From Verrucomicrobiota bacterium (GTDB lineage Bacteria > Verrucomicrobiota > Verrucomicrobiia > Limisphaerales > J093), in the NCBI GenBank assembly GCA_029556615.1, contig JAKQDD010000012.1:53615-117614 (forward strand): a stretch of DNA of 64,000 nucleotides. The letters run 5' to 3'. Below are positions 1-9,469 of the stretch, piece after piece. A model generated the notes under the pieces. That model did no database searches, was not told the DNA's origin, and saw only the letters and a list, made by a program, of their open reading frames with translations. Position numbers and translations under genes: made by a program. How positions within the stretch are numbered: the first letter of the stretch is position 1; each line of letters begins with the position of its first letter.

Positions 1-1061
1 AGTCGACGCTGAGCGTCTATCTGGCGGCGCTGGCGGGCATGAATCTGTTCCATGGTGCGCTGTCGGATTCCTGGGGGCGGCGACGGGTGATTCTGGCGGC
101 CCTGGGGGTGTATACGGCGAGCGCGCTGATGTGCCCGGTGGCGCCCGGTTTTCGGGCGTTGCTCGCCTTGCGCGCGATTCAAGGATTGGCAGCCGGCGCG
201 GGGATGATCGTGAGCCGGGCGTTGATCCGGGACTGTTTCGAGGGTGCGGAGGCGCAGAAGTTCATGGCGGAGGTCATGATGGTGAGCGGCCTGGGGCCGG
301 CGATTGCTCCGGTGATTGGGGGTTGGCTGCATGCGGGGTTCGGCTGGCGGGGGCCGTTCGTTTTTCTGGCCCTGCTCGGGGTGGTGCTCTGGAGCGCGTG
401 TCAGTGGGGACTGCCGGAAAGCCTGCCCCGGCATTTGCGGAAGCCCTTCGAGCCGGGTCCCTTGTTCCGGGCTTACGTGCGAGCGATGGGCGATGGTCCG
501 TTCGTGCTGCTGTGTCTGGCGCTGGCTCTGGGCAGCGGCGGATTCCTGCTGTACGTGGCGACCGCACCGGACATGGCGATCCATGTGCTGGGATTGTCCT
601 CGACGCAGTTTGGCTGGTTGTTTCTCCCGATTGTCGCGGGTTTGGTCCTCGGTTCGGCGGTGGCGAGCCGATGGGCCGGGAGGCTGTCGCCGGCCGGTTT
701 TGTCAGGTATGGGTTTGTGTTAATGGCTTTGGGCGCGGCGTTGAACCTGGGCGTCTGGCTTTGGGGCGCGCCGAGGGTGCCCTGGGCGGTGCTGCCGCTG
801 ACGGTTTACACGTTTGGCTTCTCCCTGGCGGCACCGGTGATCAGTCTCGAAGGACTGGACCGGTTCCCGCAGCAGCGCGGGCTGGCCTCATCGCTTCAGG
901 GGTTTGCGCACACGCTGGTGTTTGCGCTCATGGCCGGCTGGGTGGCGCCGGTGGTGTATCACTCGGGTCTGAAGCATGCGGTCGGTTTGGCTCTGTTCAT
1001 GAGCCTGAGCTGGGGGTCGTACCAACTGGTGCGCAGGGCGAAGCGAAGTCGGGGACTGTAG
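1..1061 (+). CDS. MFS multidrug exporter, Bcr/CflA-like (5' end cut by window)
   Basis: Integral inner-membrane transporter of the major facilitator superfamily, most like the Bcr/CflA drug:H+ antiporters. The reading frame is open from base 3, and the residues before the first ATG at 39 (STLSVYLAALAG) continue the family pattern, so the true start lies left of the window and about 352 residues are visible. The cytoplasmic loop motif GALSDSWGRRRVI (MFS motif A) is followed by AAGAGMIVSRALIRD and GPAIAPVIGGWL, both typical of Bcr/CflA. Hydrophobic segments repeat to the C-terminus. The substrate cannot be read from sequence. Its stop codon TAG is also the first three bases of a repeat B copy. 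Confidence 0.85.
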   Translation, partial: STLSVYLAALAGMNLFHGALSDSWGRRRVILAALGVYTASALMCPVAPGFRALLALRAIQGLAAGAGMIVSRALIRDCFEGAEAQKFMAEVMMVSGLGPAIAPVIGGWLHAGFGWRGPFVFLALLGVVLWSACQWGLPESLPRHLRKPFEPGPLFRAYVRAMGDGPFVLLCLALALGSGGFLLYVATAPDMAIHVLGLSSTQFGWLFLPIVAGLVLGSAVASRWAGRLSPAGFVRYGFVLMALGAALNLGVWLWGAPRVPWAVLPLTVYTFGFSLAAPVISLEGLDRFPQQRGLASSLQGFAHTLVFALMAGWVAPVVYHSGLKHAVGLALFMSLSWGSYQLVRRAKRSRGL

Positions 1062-1125
1062 CGAGGCGCGCCTCGGACGCCGTCATGTCCGCAATCCCGT
1101 CCGTGAAGTCTTCCTGTTTTTTCTC
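1059..1125 (-). repeat. Repeat B copy, degenerate, at the exporter stop codon
   Basis: Begins at the stop codon TAG (1059-1061) with TAGCGAGGCGCGCCTCGG, including the 12-bp palindrome GAGGCGCGCCTC (1063-1074). It matches the copies at 30178 and 57506 through about 1116, then degenerates into a T-rich stretch (six T at about 1117-1122) that could help end transcription. Confidence 0.6.
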
Positions 1126-1190
1126 TCGATTTGGCGGGCAGCGGTTTGATACAAGATCACCGTTGTTGTTCAAATCCAATGCTAAGAACC

Positions 1191-4100
1191 ATGAAAGTGC
1201 CAATGCTCCGAATCATGGGAGCCGTCTTGTTGGCGGCGGGTGCGGTTGTATCAGTGCGCGCTGACTATCCTGCCACCGTGCTCTCGCAGGGTCCGTCGGC
1301 CTATTATCGGCTGAACGAGACCACGCAGCCGGCGCCGTTGACAGTGACGGCGGCGAACCTGGGGAGTGTCGGCTCGGCCGGGGCCGGCGAGTTCCGGAAC
1401 GGCGTCGAGCGGGGTGCGGCGGGGGCGATTGTCAGCGATCCCGGGAACATGGCCGTGCGGATGCCGGGCGCGGCAGGGAACCGGGTTCGGATCCCGTGGA
1501 ACGAGGCGTGGAATTCGGCGACGGCGCTCACGATCGAGTTCTGGGCCAAGCCGGGCCAGACGAGCGCGATCCAATGCCCGGCGGCCTCGGTCGAGTTCAT
1601 CGCGGATCCGCTGAGCCGCTACGGTTGGCTGTTCTATCAGGCGAAGTCGACCAGCGCAACGGGGTTGGGCGATGGCAACGGTTGGACGTTCCGCCACTAC
1701 AACACTTCTGGTGCCACCGCGTTCACCGGGGCGTACACGAATCTGACGCTGAACACGGACACCTGGTATCACGTGGTGGGCGTCTACGATGGGTCGACCA
1801 TGAAGATCTACCTGAACGGCGCTTTGGGCATGAGCACCGCGCTGCCCGCCGGGGCCACGGTGAGCGCCAATGCGAACTCGAACATCCCGCTCACGTTTGG
1901 GGCGCGGGCCGATGGCGTCTCCGGCTACTACGAATACAACGGCACGATCGACGAAGCGGCCGTGTACACGACGGCGCTGTCGCCATCCCGGATTCTCGCC
2001 CACTATGAGGCGGGGGTGGCGGTGTCGCCGCCGACCTCGTACCAGCAGACGATTCTGGGCGATGCCCCGGCGGGTTATTGGCGTTTCAACGAAGCGGGCG
2101 ATGTGTTTGCAGCGAACGCGGGCACCCTGGGGAGTCCGGCGGATGCGAAGATCATCGCGCCGACGACGGTGGCGGTGCCGGGGCCGACGGGCACGGGATT
2201 CGAGGCGGGGAACAAGGCGGTCCAGTTCACGACGGGCGGTTACGTTCAGGCACCGGGCCTGAACCTGAACACGAACGGGGTGACGATCACCTGCTGGGTG
2301 AAGCCCAGCGGCAACCAGGCTGCGGACGCCGGCGTCGTGTTCCACCGGGCCCGCCTGGCAACGGGCGCCAGCGGCACGATCGCGGGTATCAAGATGGACG
2401 CAGTCGAGGGATTGGGTTTGAGCTACAACTGGGACGGGGACAGGGCCACGTACAACTGGGACAGTGAGCTGGAACTCGTCAATGACGAATGGAACTTCGT
2501 GGCGCTGATTGTGCAGCCGACGCGGGCCATGCTCTTCGCCCCGGGCGGCACGAACCCGGATCCAGTGACGCGGGAAGGGGACGACATCAGTCACGCGGCG
2601 CTCGAGTTCGAGGGGGCGACCTACATCGGCATGGACCCGTTCACGGACCCGACGACCACGACGCGGCGGTTTGTGGGATCGATCGATGAAGTCGCGGTGT
2701 TCGGCCGCGCGCTGTCGGTGGGCGAAGCCTACACGCAGTACGGTGCGGCCCTGGGCAACCTGGCGCCCAGGATCTTCGCCCATCCCGTCGCGCCGTTCGA
2801 GACGCTGTATGTGGGCGATCCCTTCACCATGACGGTGGATGCCGGCGGTACGCCGGACATTACCTACACGTGGCGCAAGAACGGGACGCCGGTTCCGGGG
2901 GCGACGTCGAGCACCCTGGCGATTCCCAGCCTCGCCTTGTCCGATGCGGGCGACTACACGGTGCTGGTGGGGAACAGCTTCGGCCAGGTCACGAGCGTCG
3001 CGGCGACGCTCTATGTGGCGGATCAGGAGGTGCCGACGCTGGTTCAGGATCTGCGGGTTCCGAGCCGGACGCTCTACGCCGGGGGATCGATCCGGCTGGG
3101 CGTGGTGGCTGCCGGCGGCGGCTTGACCTACACCTGGAAGAAGGACGGCAGCCCCATCGCGGACGCCGCGGGATCGACCCTGGTCATTGACAACATCACG
3201 GCTGCGGATGCGGGGTCCTACATGGTCACGGTGAGCAATCCGGCGGGCAGCGTGGACAGTGCGAGCACCACGGTTCTCGTGGCGGCCCCGGCGGTGGGAT
3301 CGTATGAGGCCGAGATCGCTGCCGACGCGCCGCGGGCGTGGTTCCGGTTGGACGACCCGGCGGGCCTGGATCTGATGCTGGATGCGACAGGGCGATACGA
3401 TGGGTACTACACGAATCGAATGGGGACGCCGGTGACTTTGGGCGCGGCGGGGGCGCTGGCGGGTGATGCGAACACGGCGGCCACGTTCCTCAACACGGAC
3501 GAAGCCTGGGGCGAGGTCTATCCGACCCCCGTGACCATGGGCGATTACACGTACGAATGCTGGGTGAAAACGGACGACATCGCGCTGGACCTCAGTCCGT
3601 TGTCCTCCTTCCGCCCGCAGTTCGGTGTGTTTCTCTGGAAGAACGGGGCCAACTGGCGCAGTGGGGACGGTTATGGCGACCTCGACATCGGTGTCGATCG
3701 CCGCTCCTCCGCCGTGGGCGCGGTGCAGCCGGGCGCGTGGACGCACCTGGTGGTGACGCATTCGGCGTCGGCGGGCCACATCACCTACGTGAACGGCGTC
3801 TGGGATGGCAGCGCCTACATTGACCATTCCCGCAACAGGAATGCGCCGCTTCGGATTGGTGCGTATGAGCCGGTGCTCGGCGGCGACAACTGGTTCTGGA
3901 CAGGTCAGATCGACGAGGTGGCGGTCTACACCGAGGCGCTGAGCCAGGATCGAGTGCTTGCCCACTACCAGGCGGCGCTGTATCCCAGCACGAAACCGTT
4001 CTTCGTGCGGGAGCCGGTGACCCAGGCAGTTCTGCCGTCGACGAGTGTGACGTTCGAGTCGCAAGCGGACGGGAGCTACCCGATCACCTATCAGTGGTAC

Positions 4101-5132
4101 AAGAACGGCGTGGCAATCGAGGGGGCGACGACGGCCGCCTATACCGTGACGGCCTCGAGCACACCGGGTGGTTCGGAAGAGTACAAGGTGCTGGCGAAGA
4201 ACGGGGTGGGCGAGACCTACAGCCGGGTGGCGACCCTGACCGTTTACGCACCGGCGCCGGCGTCCTGGAGCGCCACCGACGGCCTGGTGCTGCATCTGAA
4301 GTTCGACGGCAATATGAACGACGCGTCCGGCCGGAACAACAACGGCACGGCGGTGGGTACGCCCACGCTGGTCTCGGGCCAGTTGGGTCAGGCCTTGCAC
4401 TTCAACACGGACACGGGTGCCGGCGAGTTCAACTACGTCACCCTCGGGTCGCCGGGCGACCTGCGGTTCGGGACGGATGTGGACTTCTCGGTGGCCTACT
4501 GGGTGCGCACGCCGGCGGGGATGACGAACGGAGACCTGCCGTTCCTGTGCAGCGCCACCAACTCGTACGGCAACCCTGGGCTCACGTTTGCGCCGTCGTA
4601 TAATCTGGGCGGCTGGTCATTCAGCTTGAACGGTGTTGCCCAGGTCTATGGTGCGGCAGGCAGCATCAACGACGGCAACTGGCATCACCTGTTGCATGCG
4701 GTCAACCGCAAGGGCAACGTCGTCACTTACCTCGACGGCGTGCAGGTCGATTCCCGGTCGGCGTCGACCCTGGGGAATGTCGACACGACCGACGGGGTCT
4801 TCAACATTGGCCAGGATCCCACGGGTGCGTATCCCGAGACCGGCGAGGCGGAGGTCGATGACATGGGGGTGTGGCGGCGGACGCTGACGGCGTACGATGC
4901 TTACGCGATCCACTACGTTGCCAAGAACCACGGCTTGTCCTTCGACACCGCGGCTCCGGCCCAGTTGTCGATCACCCGTGGCGCAACCGGGATCGAGATC
5001 ACCTGGCAGGGTGGTGGGACGCTCGAGGAGTCTGGCAGCATCATGGGCGGCTGGAGCACGGTGAGCGGGGCCGCGTCTCCGTACCCGGTCACGCCGGGCG
5101 GCACCGGCAAGTTCTACCGCGTGAAGCGCTAG
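1191..5132 (+). CDS. Secreted LamG/immunoglobulin-domain surface protein
   Basis: Large exported protein of about 1313 residues, probably a carbohydrate-binding or adhesive surface protein. From ATG 1191 it opens with a signal peptide (MKVPMLRIMGAVLLAAGAVV, then SVRA before Asp). Four LamG/concanavalin-like jellyroll domains lie at about residues 23-276, 280-521, 700-928 and 1018-1238. Each shows the W-HV/L...G...Y.NG and IDE(V/A)A(V)Y pattern. Three Ig-like domains lie between them (about 523-613, 613-700, 930-1018) with the YTWRKNG / YTWKKDG / YQWYKNG signature. The C-terminus ends in a short beta module finishing FYRVKR, common in verrucomicrobial exported proteins. In-frame ATGs at 1179 and 1131 are possible but fit the signal peptide less well. 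Ligand unknown. Confidence 0.8.
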   Translation: MKVPMLRIMGAVLLAAGAVVSVRADYPATVLSQGPSAYYRLNETTQPAPLTVTAANLGSVGSAGAGEFRNGVERGAAGAIVSDPGNMAVRMPGAAGNRVRIPWNEAWNSATALTIEFWAKPGQTSAIQCPAASVEFIADPLSRYGWLFYQAKSTSATGLGDGNGWTFRHYNTSGATAFTGAYTNLTLNTDTWYHVVGVYDGSTMKIYLNGALGMSTALPAGATVSANANSNIPLTFGARADGVSGYYEYNGTIDEAAVYTTALSPSRILAHYEAGVAVSPPTSYQQTILGDAPAGYWRFNEAGDVFAANAGTLGSPADAKIIAPTTVAVPGPTGTGFEAGNKAVQFTTGGYVQAPGLNLNTNGVTITCWVKPSGNQAADAGVVFHRARLATGASGTIAGIKMDAVEGLGLSYNWDGDRATYNWDSELELVNDEWNFVALIVQPTRAMLFAPGGTNPDPVTREGDDISHAALEFEGATYIGMDPFTDPTTTTRRFVGSIDEVAVFGRALSVGEAYTQYGAALGNLAPRIFAHPVAPFETLYVGDPFTMTVDAGGTPDITYTWRKNGTPVPGATSSTLAIPSLALSDAGDYTVLVGNSFGQVTSVAATLYVADQEVPTLVQDLRVPSRTLYAGGSIRLGVVAAGGGLTYTWKKDGSPIADAAGSTLVIDNITAADAGSYMVTVSNPAGSVDSASTTVLVAAPAVGSYEAEIAADAPRAWFRLDDPAGLDLMLDATGRYDGYYTNRMGTPVTLGAAGALAGDANTAATFLNTDEAWGEVYPTPVTMGDYTYECWVKTDDIALDLSPLSSFRPQFGVFLWKNGANWRSGDGYGDLDIGVDRRSSAVGAVQPGAWTHLVVTHSASAGHITYVNGVWDGSAYIDHSRNRNAPLRIGAYEPVLGGDNWFWTGQIDEVAVYTEALSQDRVLAHYQAALYPSTKPFFVREPVTQAVLPSTSVTFESQADGSYPITYQWYKNGVAIEGATTAAYTVTASSTPGGSEEYKVLAKNGVGETYSRVATLTVYAPAPASWSATDGLVLHLKFDGNMNDASGRNNNGTAVGTPTLVSGQLGQALHFNTDTGAGEFNYVTLGSPGDLRFGTDVDFSVAYWVRTPAGMTNGDLPFLCSATNSYGNPGLTFAPSYNLGGWSFSLNGVAQVYGAAGSINDGNWHHLLHAVNRKGNVVTYLDGVQVDSRSASTLGNVDTTDGVFNIGQDPTGAYPETGEAEVDDMGVWRRTLTAYDAYAIHYVAKNHGLSFDTAAPAQLSITRGATGIEITWQGGGTLEESGSIMGGWSTVSGAASPYPVTPGGTGKFYRVKR

Positions 5133-5215
5133 CGAGGCGCGAGATTGGGGTGGTGGGGGGCAGCAGGGTCTTCATCAGCCTGAGGACTCGACCGGGTCTG
5201 AGGTGCGCCTCGCCA
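5130..5215 (+). repeat. Repeat B copy at the LamG-protein stop codon
   Basis: Starts at the stop codon TAG (5130-5132) as TAGCGAGGCGCGAG and ends TCTGAGGTGCGCCTCGCC. Its second half (GCAGGGTCTTCAT...) matches the copy at 18953. With the terminator at 5243 and the short repeat at 5354 it accounts for much of the 354-bp gap before the next gene. I see no gene in this gap. Confidence 0.65.
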
Positions 5216-5242
5216 GACCTCGCCTCATTTGAGATAGCTCAC

Positions 5243-5276
5243 GGCGGCCCCGACATGGTCGGGGCCGCCTTTGTTT
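5243..5276 (+). terminator. Rho-independent terminator after the LamG-protein gene
   Basis: Perfect 12-bp stem GGCGGCCCCGAC (5243-5254) and GTCGGGGCCGCC (5258-5269) with a 3-base loop and the tail TTTGTTT. It lies about 110 bp after the stop codon of the LamG/Ig gene. Confidence 0.85.
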
Positions 5277-5353
5277 GGACGGGATAGGGGGACAGGTTCA
5301 CAGTCGGCTGCCGTCGGACGCTGACTGCGGCGATAGGGGGCCACGGTCAACCC

Positions 5354-5376
5354 ATGACAGAGTGACAGGCTACCAG
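5354..5376 (+). repeat. Short repeat shared with 56344
   Basis: TGACAGAGTGACAGGCT followed by A/C then CCAGT occurs here and at 56344-56366, each time in an intergenic region upstream of a gene for an exported protein. It could be a remnant of a larger repeat or a shared regulatory site. Confidence 0.4.
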
Positions 5377-5486
5377 TTAGCCCCCGGGAGCCGATGGCGG
5401 GCATCCCAGTCACAGGCGTCAAGCAAGGATCCGGGCGTTGAACCCGGACTTGTGTCCCGCAGGGAATACGCCGAGAATCGCGGGCC

Positions 5487-8456
5487 ATGAACTCCAGGAG
5501 AGGAAACGACGGGGCGACTTGCCGGCTGGGCGCAGGGGGCCGGGCGGTTGGTTGGGCGCTGAGCGTGCTGGCCGGTGCCGCCCTCGGCTGCGAAGCGGCG
5601 GAGTTGATCCAGTCGGCGACGTTCGCTTGTGCGCCGAAGGTGCTGCGGACGCCGGGGGGAGAGCGCTGGGTCATCACAGCGCGGATCGAGAGCGCCGGTT
5701 TGAGCAACGTGGTGGTCACCGCCACCGCGGCATCGTGGGGGCAGACACCCCCCCAGTCGAAGGGGCAGGTGGGCGCCGGCAAGTCGGAGATCGAGTTCGA
5801 GGTCCCGCCGCTGAAGGAAGCCGAGCCGCTCCGGGTTCAGATCCGTTCCGACGGCGGGGTGCAGGAATTCGAGGCGACGACGCTCGCGTCCCCGAAGGCC
5901 TGGACGGTTTATCTGACGCAACACACGCATACCGACATCGGGTACACGCGGCCGCAGACGGAAATCCTGCCTGAGAGCCTGCGGTTTTTGGATTACGCTT
6001 TGGATTACTGCGATTTGACGGATGGCTATCCGGACGACGCCCGGTTCCGGTGGACTTGCGAGACCTTCTGGGCGGTGCGGGAGTTCCTCAAGTCGCGTCC
6101 ACCGGTGCAGATCGAGCGTCTCCGGCGCCGGGTGCAGGAAGGCCGGATCGAGATTGCTGGTCTGCTGCTGAACCTCTCGGAGATTGCGACGGAGAGCTCG
6201 ATCTGGGCCTCGCTGCAGAGTCTGCGCGCGGTGGGGGGCGACCTCGGGTTGCCGGTGGTGACGGCGATGCAGAACGACGTGAATGGGGCGGCGTGGTGTC
6301 TGCCGGATTATCTGCCCGGGATCGGGATCCGGTACCTGACGATGGGGATCAATGAAACCCGATCGATCCTCCCCTTCGATCAGCCGACGGCCTTCTGGTG
6401 GGAGGCGCCGTCGGGGCGGCGGATTCTGGCGTATCGGGCCGACCACTATCACACGGGGAATTTCTGGGGGATCCACACGGGGGACGAGGCGAAGTTCGGG
6501 GCGGGGCTGATCCGCTATCTGCGGTCGCTCGAGCAGCGGCGGTATCCGTTGGATCGGGCGGCGGTCCAGTTTTCGGGCTATCACACGGACAACTCGCCGC
6601 CGTCGATGATTGCGAGCGACCTGGTGCGGCGGTGGAACGAGCGGCATGTCTGGCCGAAGCTGCGGGTATCGGTGGCGCGGGAGTTTCTCGAGCACGTGGA
6701 GAAGGAACATGGGAGTCAGCTTCCGGTGCATCGTCAGGCCTGGCCGGACTGGTGGACGGACGGGTTCGGGTCGGCGGCCCGGGAGACGGCGGCGTCGAGG
6801 GAGATGCACGCGGGGATGCAGGTGACTGAGGCGCTGCTGGCGATGTCGGCGTTGCGGGGGCGGCGGATTCCGGAGGCGATACTGCGTCGGGCGGCGGATG
6901 TGCAGGAGTCCCTGATGTTCTATGACGAGCACACCTTTGGCGCGGCGGAGAGCGTGGACGATCCACTGGCGGAGAACAGCCAGGTGCAATGGAGCGAGAA
7001 ATCGGCCTATGTGTGGACGGCGGTGAAGGAGGGGAGCCTGCTTCGGGAGGATGCCTTCGGGTTGTTCCAGGAGTTCCTGCCGCGGGCGGACGTTCCGACC
7101 CTGGTTGTGGTCAATACGCTCAATTGGCCGCGGTCCGGTCTGGCGCAGGTGTTCATCGATCACCAGATGCTGCCGCCGGACCGCGAGGTTCGGATCGTGG
7201 ATGCGGAGACGGGGAAGGCGGTCCCGGCCCAGCCGTTGGGTCGGCGGTCGGAGGGCGCCTACTGGGCGTTTTGGGCCCGGGATGTTCCCGCGCTCGGGTA
7301 TCGGCTGTTCCGGATTGAGACGGCAGACCGGCCGCGGCCTGCCGAGGAGCGGGTGGCGGGCACGGCCCTCGAGAACGGGCATTACGCCATCGAAGTGGAC
7401 CCCGGGAAGGGGGCGGTGACGCGTCTGGTGGACAAGGAGACGGGGCTGAACTTGGTCGACGCCTCGGCGCCGTGGGGGTTTGGCCAGTTGTTCCGCGAGA
7501 CGCTGACGGAGAAGCGGGACTTCGTGGCGGACCGGTTCCGTCGGGCGGCGTGGACGAATGTCACGGTCGAACCGGGGGTCCGTGGGCCTGTGTGGCAGAG
7601 TCTGGTGCTGGCTGGTCGGCTCGAGGGGTGCGCCGAGAAGAACGGAGCCCGGGTTGAAATCCGTCTCTACCAGACGGAGAAGCGCCTCGAGTTTCATTGG
7701 ATGATCCGGAAGCTGCCGGTGGCGAGCGCGGAGGCGGTTTACGTGGCGTTTCCGTTTGCCCCGAGGGACGGGCAGATCGCGTACGAGGCCCAGGGCGGGA
7801 TTGTGCGTCCGGGGACGGATCAGATCCCGGGTTCGTCGTCGGACTGGCAGACGGTGCAGGGCTTTCTGGCGGTGCGCCATCCGCAGGGGCAGATCATCTG
7901 GAGCAGTGCCGGGGCGCCGCTCGTGCAATTGGGGGATCTCAATTTGGGCAAGTGGCAGCGGGTGACGCGTGTGGCACAGCCGCATGTCTACTCGTGGGTG
8001 ATGAATAACTACTGGTTCACCAACTTCCGGCCGACCCAGGAGGGTGACTTCCGGTGGAACTACGGTCTGACGACGACGCGCGATCCGGGGAACGCGGCCG
8101 CGACGCGTCTTGGTTGGGGTTTTCGGATTCCGCTGGCGACGCGGGTGCTGACGCCGCTGAAAGCTGGGAAGACGGTGGAGCCTCCGGCGCTATCGCTGGT
8201 GACGGTGGACGTGCCTGGGGTGGTGGTGGTGGACACGCGGCCTGCGGCGGGCGGCGGGGTTGTGCTGCAGGTTCGAGAGGTTGCCGGCGAGGGCGTGACG
8301 CTCGATGCCGGCAATGTCCGCACGTGGATGCCCATCGAGGCCGCCGCGGAAGTCAACGCGCTTGGAGCTGTCCTCGAGGACGGCATCGAGTCGATCGCGT
8401 TGAAGCCCTGCGATGTTCGGTTCGTGCGGCTCCGGTTCGGCGCGTTGACCGAGTGA
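5487..8456 (+). CDS. Exported GH38-like (alpha-mannosidase-type) glycosidase
   Basis: Predicted exported enzyme of 989 residues related to glycoside hydrolase family 38. A signal peptide (RAVGWALSVLAGAALGCEAA) follows an arginine-rich n-region. After a short beta domain, the GH38-type catalytic barrel begins near residue 140 with QHTHTDIGYT; His148 and Asp150 match the zinc-binding HxD of alpha-mannosidases. The segment MQNDVNGAAW (Asp264) is the best candidate for the nucleophile. The C-terminal half is beta-rich, as in GH38 enzymes, with a conserved NNYWFTNF near residue 840. A paralogue with the same two motifs lies at 46839-49370. These proteins resemble the DUF5054/GH38-like group more than classical mannosidases, so substrate is uncertain. 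The next gene starts 12 bp downstream. Confidence 0.75.
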   Translation: MNSRRGNDGATCRLGAGGRAVGWALSVLAGAALGCEAAELIQSATFACAPKVLRTPGGERWVITARIESAGLSNVVVTATAASWGQTPPQSKGQVGAGKSEIEFEVPPLKEAEPLRVQIRSDGGVQEFEATTLASPKAWTVYLTQHTHTDIGYTRPQTEILPESLRFLDYALDYCDLTDGYPDDARFRWTCETFWAVREFLKSRPPVQIERLRRRVQEGRIEIAGLLLNLSEIATESSIWASLQSLRAVGGDLGLPVVTAMQNDVNGAAWCLPDYLPGIGIRYLTMGINETRSILPFDQPTAFWWEAPSGRRILAYRADHYHTGNFWGIHTGDEAKFGAGLIRYLRSLEQRRYPLDRAAVQFSGYHTDNSPPSMIASDLVRRWNERHVWPKLRVSVAREFLEHVEKEHGSQLPVHRQAWPDWWTDGFGSAARETAASREMHAGMQVTEALLAMSALRGRRIPEAILRRAADVQESLMFYDEHTFGAAESVDDPLAENSQVQWSEKSAYVWTAVKEGSLLREDAFGLFQEFLPRADVPTLVVVNTLNWPRSGLAQVFIDHQMLPPDREVRIVDAETGKAVPAQPLGRRSEGAYWAFWARDVPALGYRLFRIETADRPRPAEERVAGTALENGHYAIEVDPGKGAVTRLVDKETGLNLVDASAPWGFGQLFRETLTEKRDFVADRFRRAAWTNVTVEPGVRGPVWQSLVLAGRLEGCAEKNGARVEIRLYQTEKRLEFHWMIRKLPVASAEAVYVAFPFAPRDGQIAYEAQGGIVRPGTDQIPGSSSDWQTVQGFLAVRHPQGQIIWSSAGAPLVQLGDLNLGKWQRVTRVAQPHVYSWVMNNYWFTNFRPTQEGDFRWNYGLTTTRDPGNAAATRLGWGFRIPLATRVLTPLKAGKTVEPPALSLVTVDVPGVVVVDTRPAAGGGVVLQVREVAGEGVTLDAGNVRTWMPIEAAAEVNALGAVLEDGIESIALKPCDVRFVRLRFGALTE

Positions 8457-8468
8457 CGATCGGGCCAA

Positions 8469-9464
8469 GTGAAGCTGTTGCCTTTCGTTCTGGGCTTGGT
8501 GGGGTCTGGGCTGTTGCTGCGGGCGGATCCGCCGCCTGGATACTACGCGGCGGCCGAGGGGAAGCGGGGGTTGGCCTTGCGCCAGGCGCTTCACGGCATC
8601 GTGCGCAATCACCGCGTCATCCCGTATGCGAGCGGCGCCCAGCTGGACACGAGCGACGCGCTGCGGGTGCTGGATCAGGACCCGGCGAATTCGGGGAACG
8701 TGGTGGGCATCTACTCGAGACTCTCGAGGTCCAAGGCGAGTTTCGGGCTGGCGGCCGGCTGGAACCGGGAGCACCTCTGGTGCAACGGCTACGGCATCGA
8801 GTCGCGCGAGCCCGCGTACAGCGACCTGCACAACCTCCGGGCCGAGGACATGACGGTCAACAGCGATCGGGGGAACAAGTACTTCGACGAAAGCAATCCC
8901 TCCGACCCCGAGTATGCGAATCCGGCAGGCGCGGAGGCGTTGTTGTCGTCGACGGACAGCGATTCATGGGAGCCGCCGGAGTTTGTGAAAGGGGACATTG
9001 CGCGGGCGATGTTCTACATGGCGGTCCGGTATATGGGGGATGCAGCCGGGGAACCGGCCCTGACGCTGACCGATGCAATTGGGCAGATCACAGCCTCCGG
9101 GAGTTCCATGGGGCGGCACACCGTCCTGGTGCACTGGCACCTGCAGGATCCGGTGGATGCTGCCGAGGCCGGTCGGAATGACGCGATCTACCGCGACTAC
9201 CAGAGGAACCGGAATCCGTTTGTGGATCGCCCGGAATGGGTGCTCGAGGCGTTTATGCCACAATTGACCCTCTCGGTGTCGGGGACGAGTGCCACGCTCG
9301 AATGGGCCGCAGACGCCTCGCCGATCGTGGTGCTCGAAGCGACGAGGACGGCGATCTCGAACTGGAGCACCGTGACGAACGTGCCGACCCAGGCAGGCGC
9401 TTTCTGGAAAGTGACGCTCCCGCTCGAACCGGAAGAGCGGTTCTTTCGATTGCGGCTGCCGTAG
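8469..9464 (+). CDS. Secreted endonuclease I-family nuclease
   Basis: Secreted nuclease of 331 residues in the endonuclease I (EndA/Bsn) family, which cleaves DNA non-specifically outside the cytoplasm. It starts with GTG 8469, only 12 bp after the upstream stop, and has a clear signal peptide (MKLLPFVLGLVGSGLLLRA). The metal-dependent core is visible: WNREHLW (Asn99-Arg100-Glu101-His102), SDLHNLRAED (His121) and VNSDRGNKYF. A C-terminal beta module of about 75 residues (from LTLSVSG to FFRLRLP) is not part of the nuclease and resembles the end modules of other exported proteins here. Likely role: extracellular DNA scavenging. No terminator precedes the repeat array that follows. Confidence 0.85.
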   Translation: MKLLPFVLGLVGSGLLLRADPPPGYYAAAEGKRGLALRQALHGIVRNHRVIPYASGAQLDTSDALRVLDQDPANSGNVVGIYSRLSRSKASFGLAAGWNREHLWCNGYGIESREPAYSDLHNLRAEDMTVNSDRGNKYFDESNPSDPEYANPAGAEALLSSTDSDSWEPPEFVKGDIARAMFYMAVRYMGDAAGEPALTLTDAIGQITASGSSMGRHTVLVHWHLQDPVDAAEAGRNDAIYRDYQRNRNPFVDRPEWVLEAFMPQLTLSVSGTSATLEWAADASPIVVLEATRTAISNWSTVTNVPTQAGAFWKVTLPLEPEERFFRLRLP

Positions 9465-9469
9465 TTGTT

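Noticed and set aside
1251..4400. 1049-residue open frame on the minus strand inside the LamG/Ig gene
   Set aside because: It is an Arg/His-rich shadow of the plus-strand gene, which has clear domains and a signal peptide; long antisense frames are expected in such GC-rich sequence.
5370..7985. 871-residue minus-strand frame
   Set aside because: Shadow of the GH38-like gene, Arg/Pro-rich throughout.
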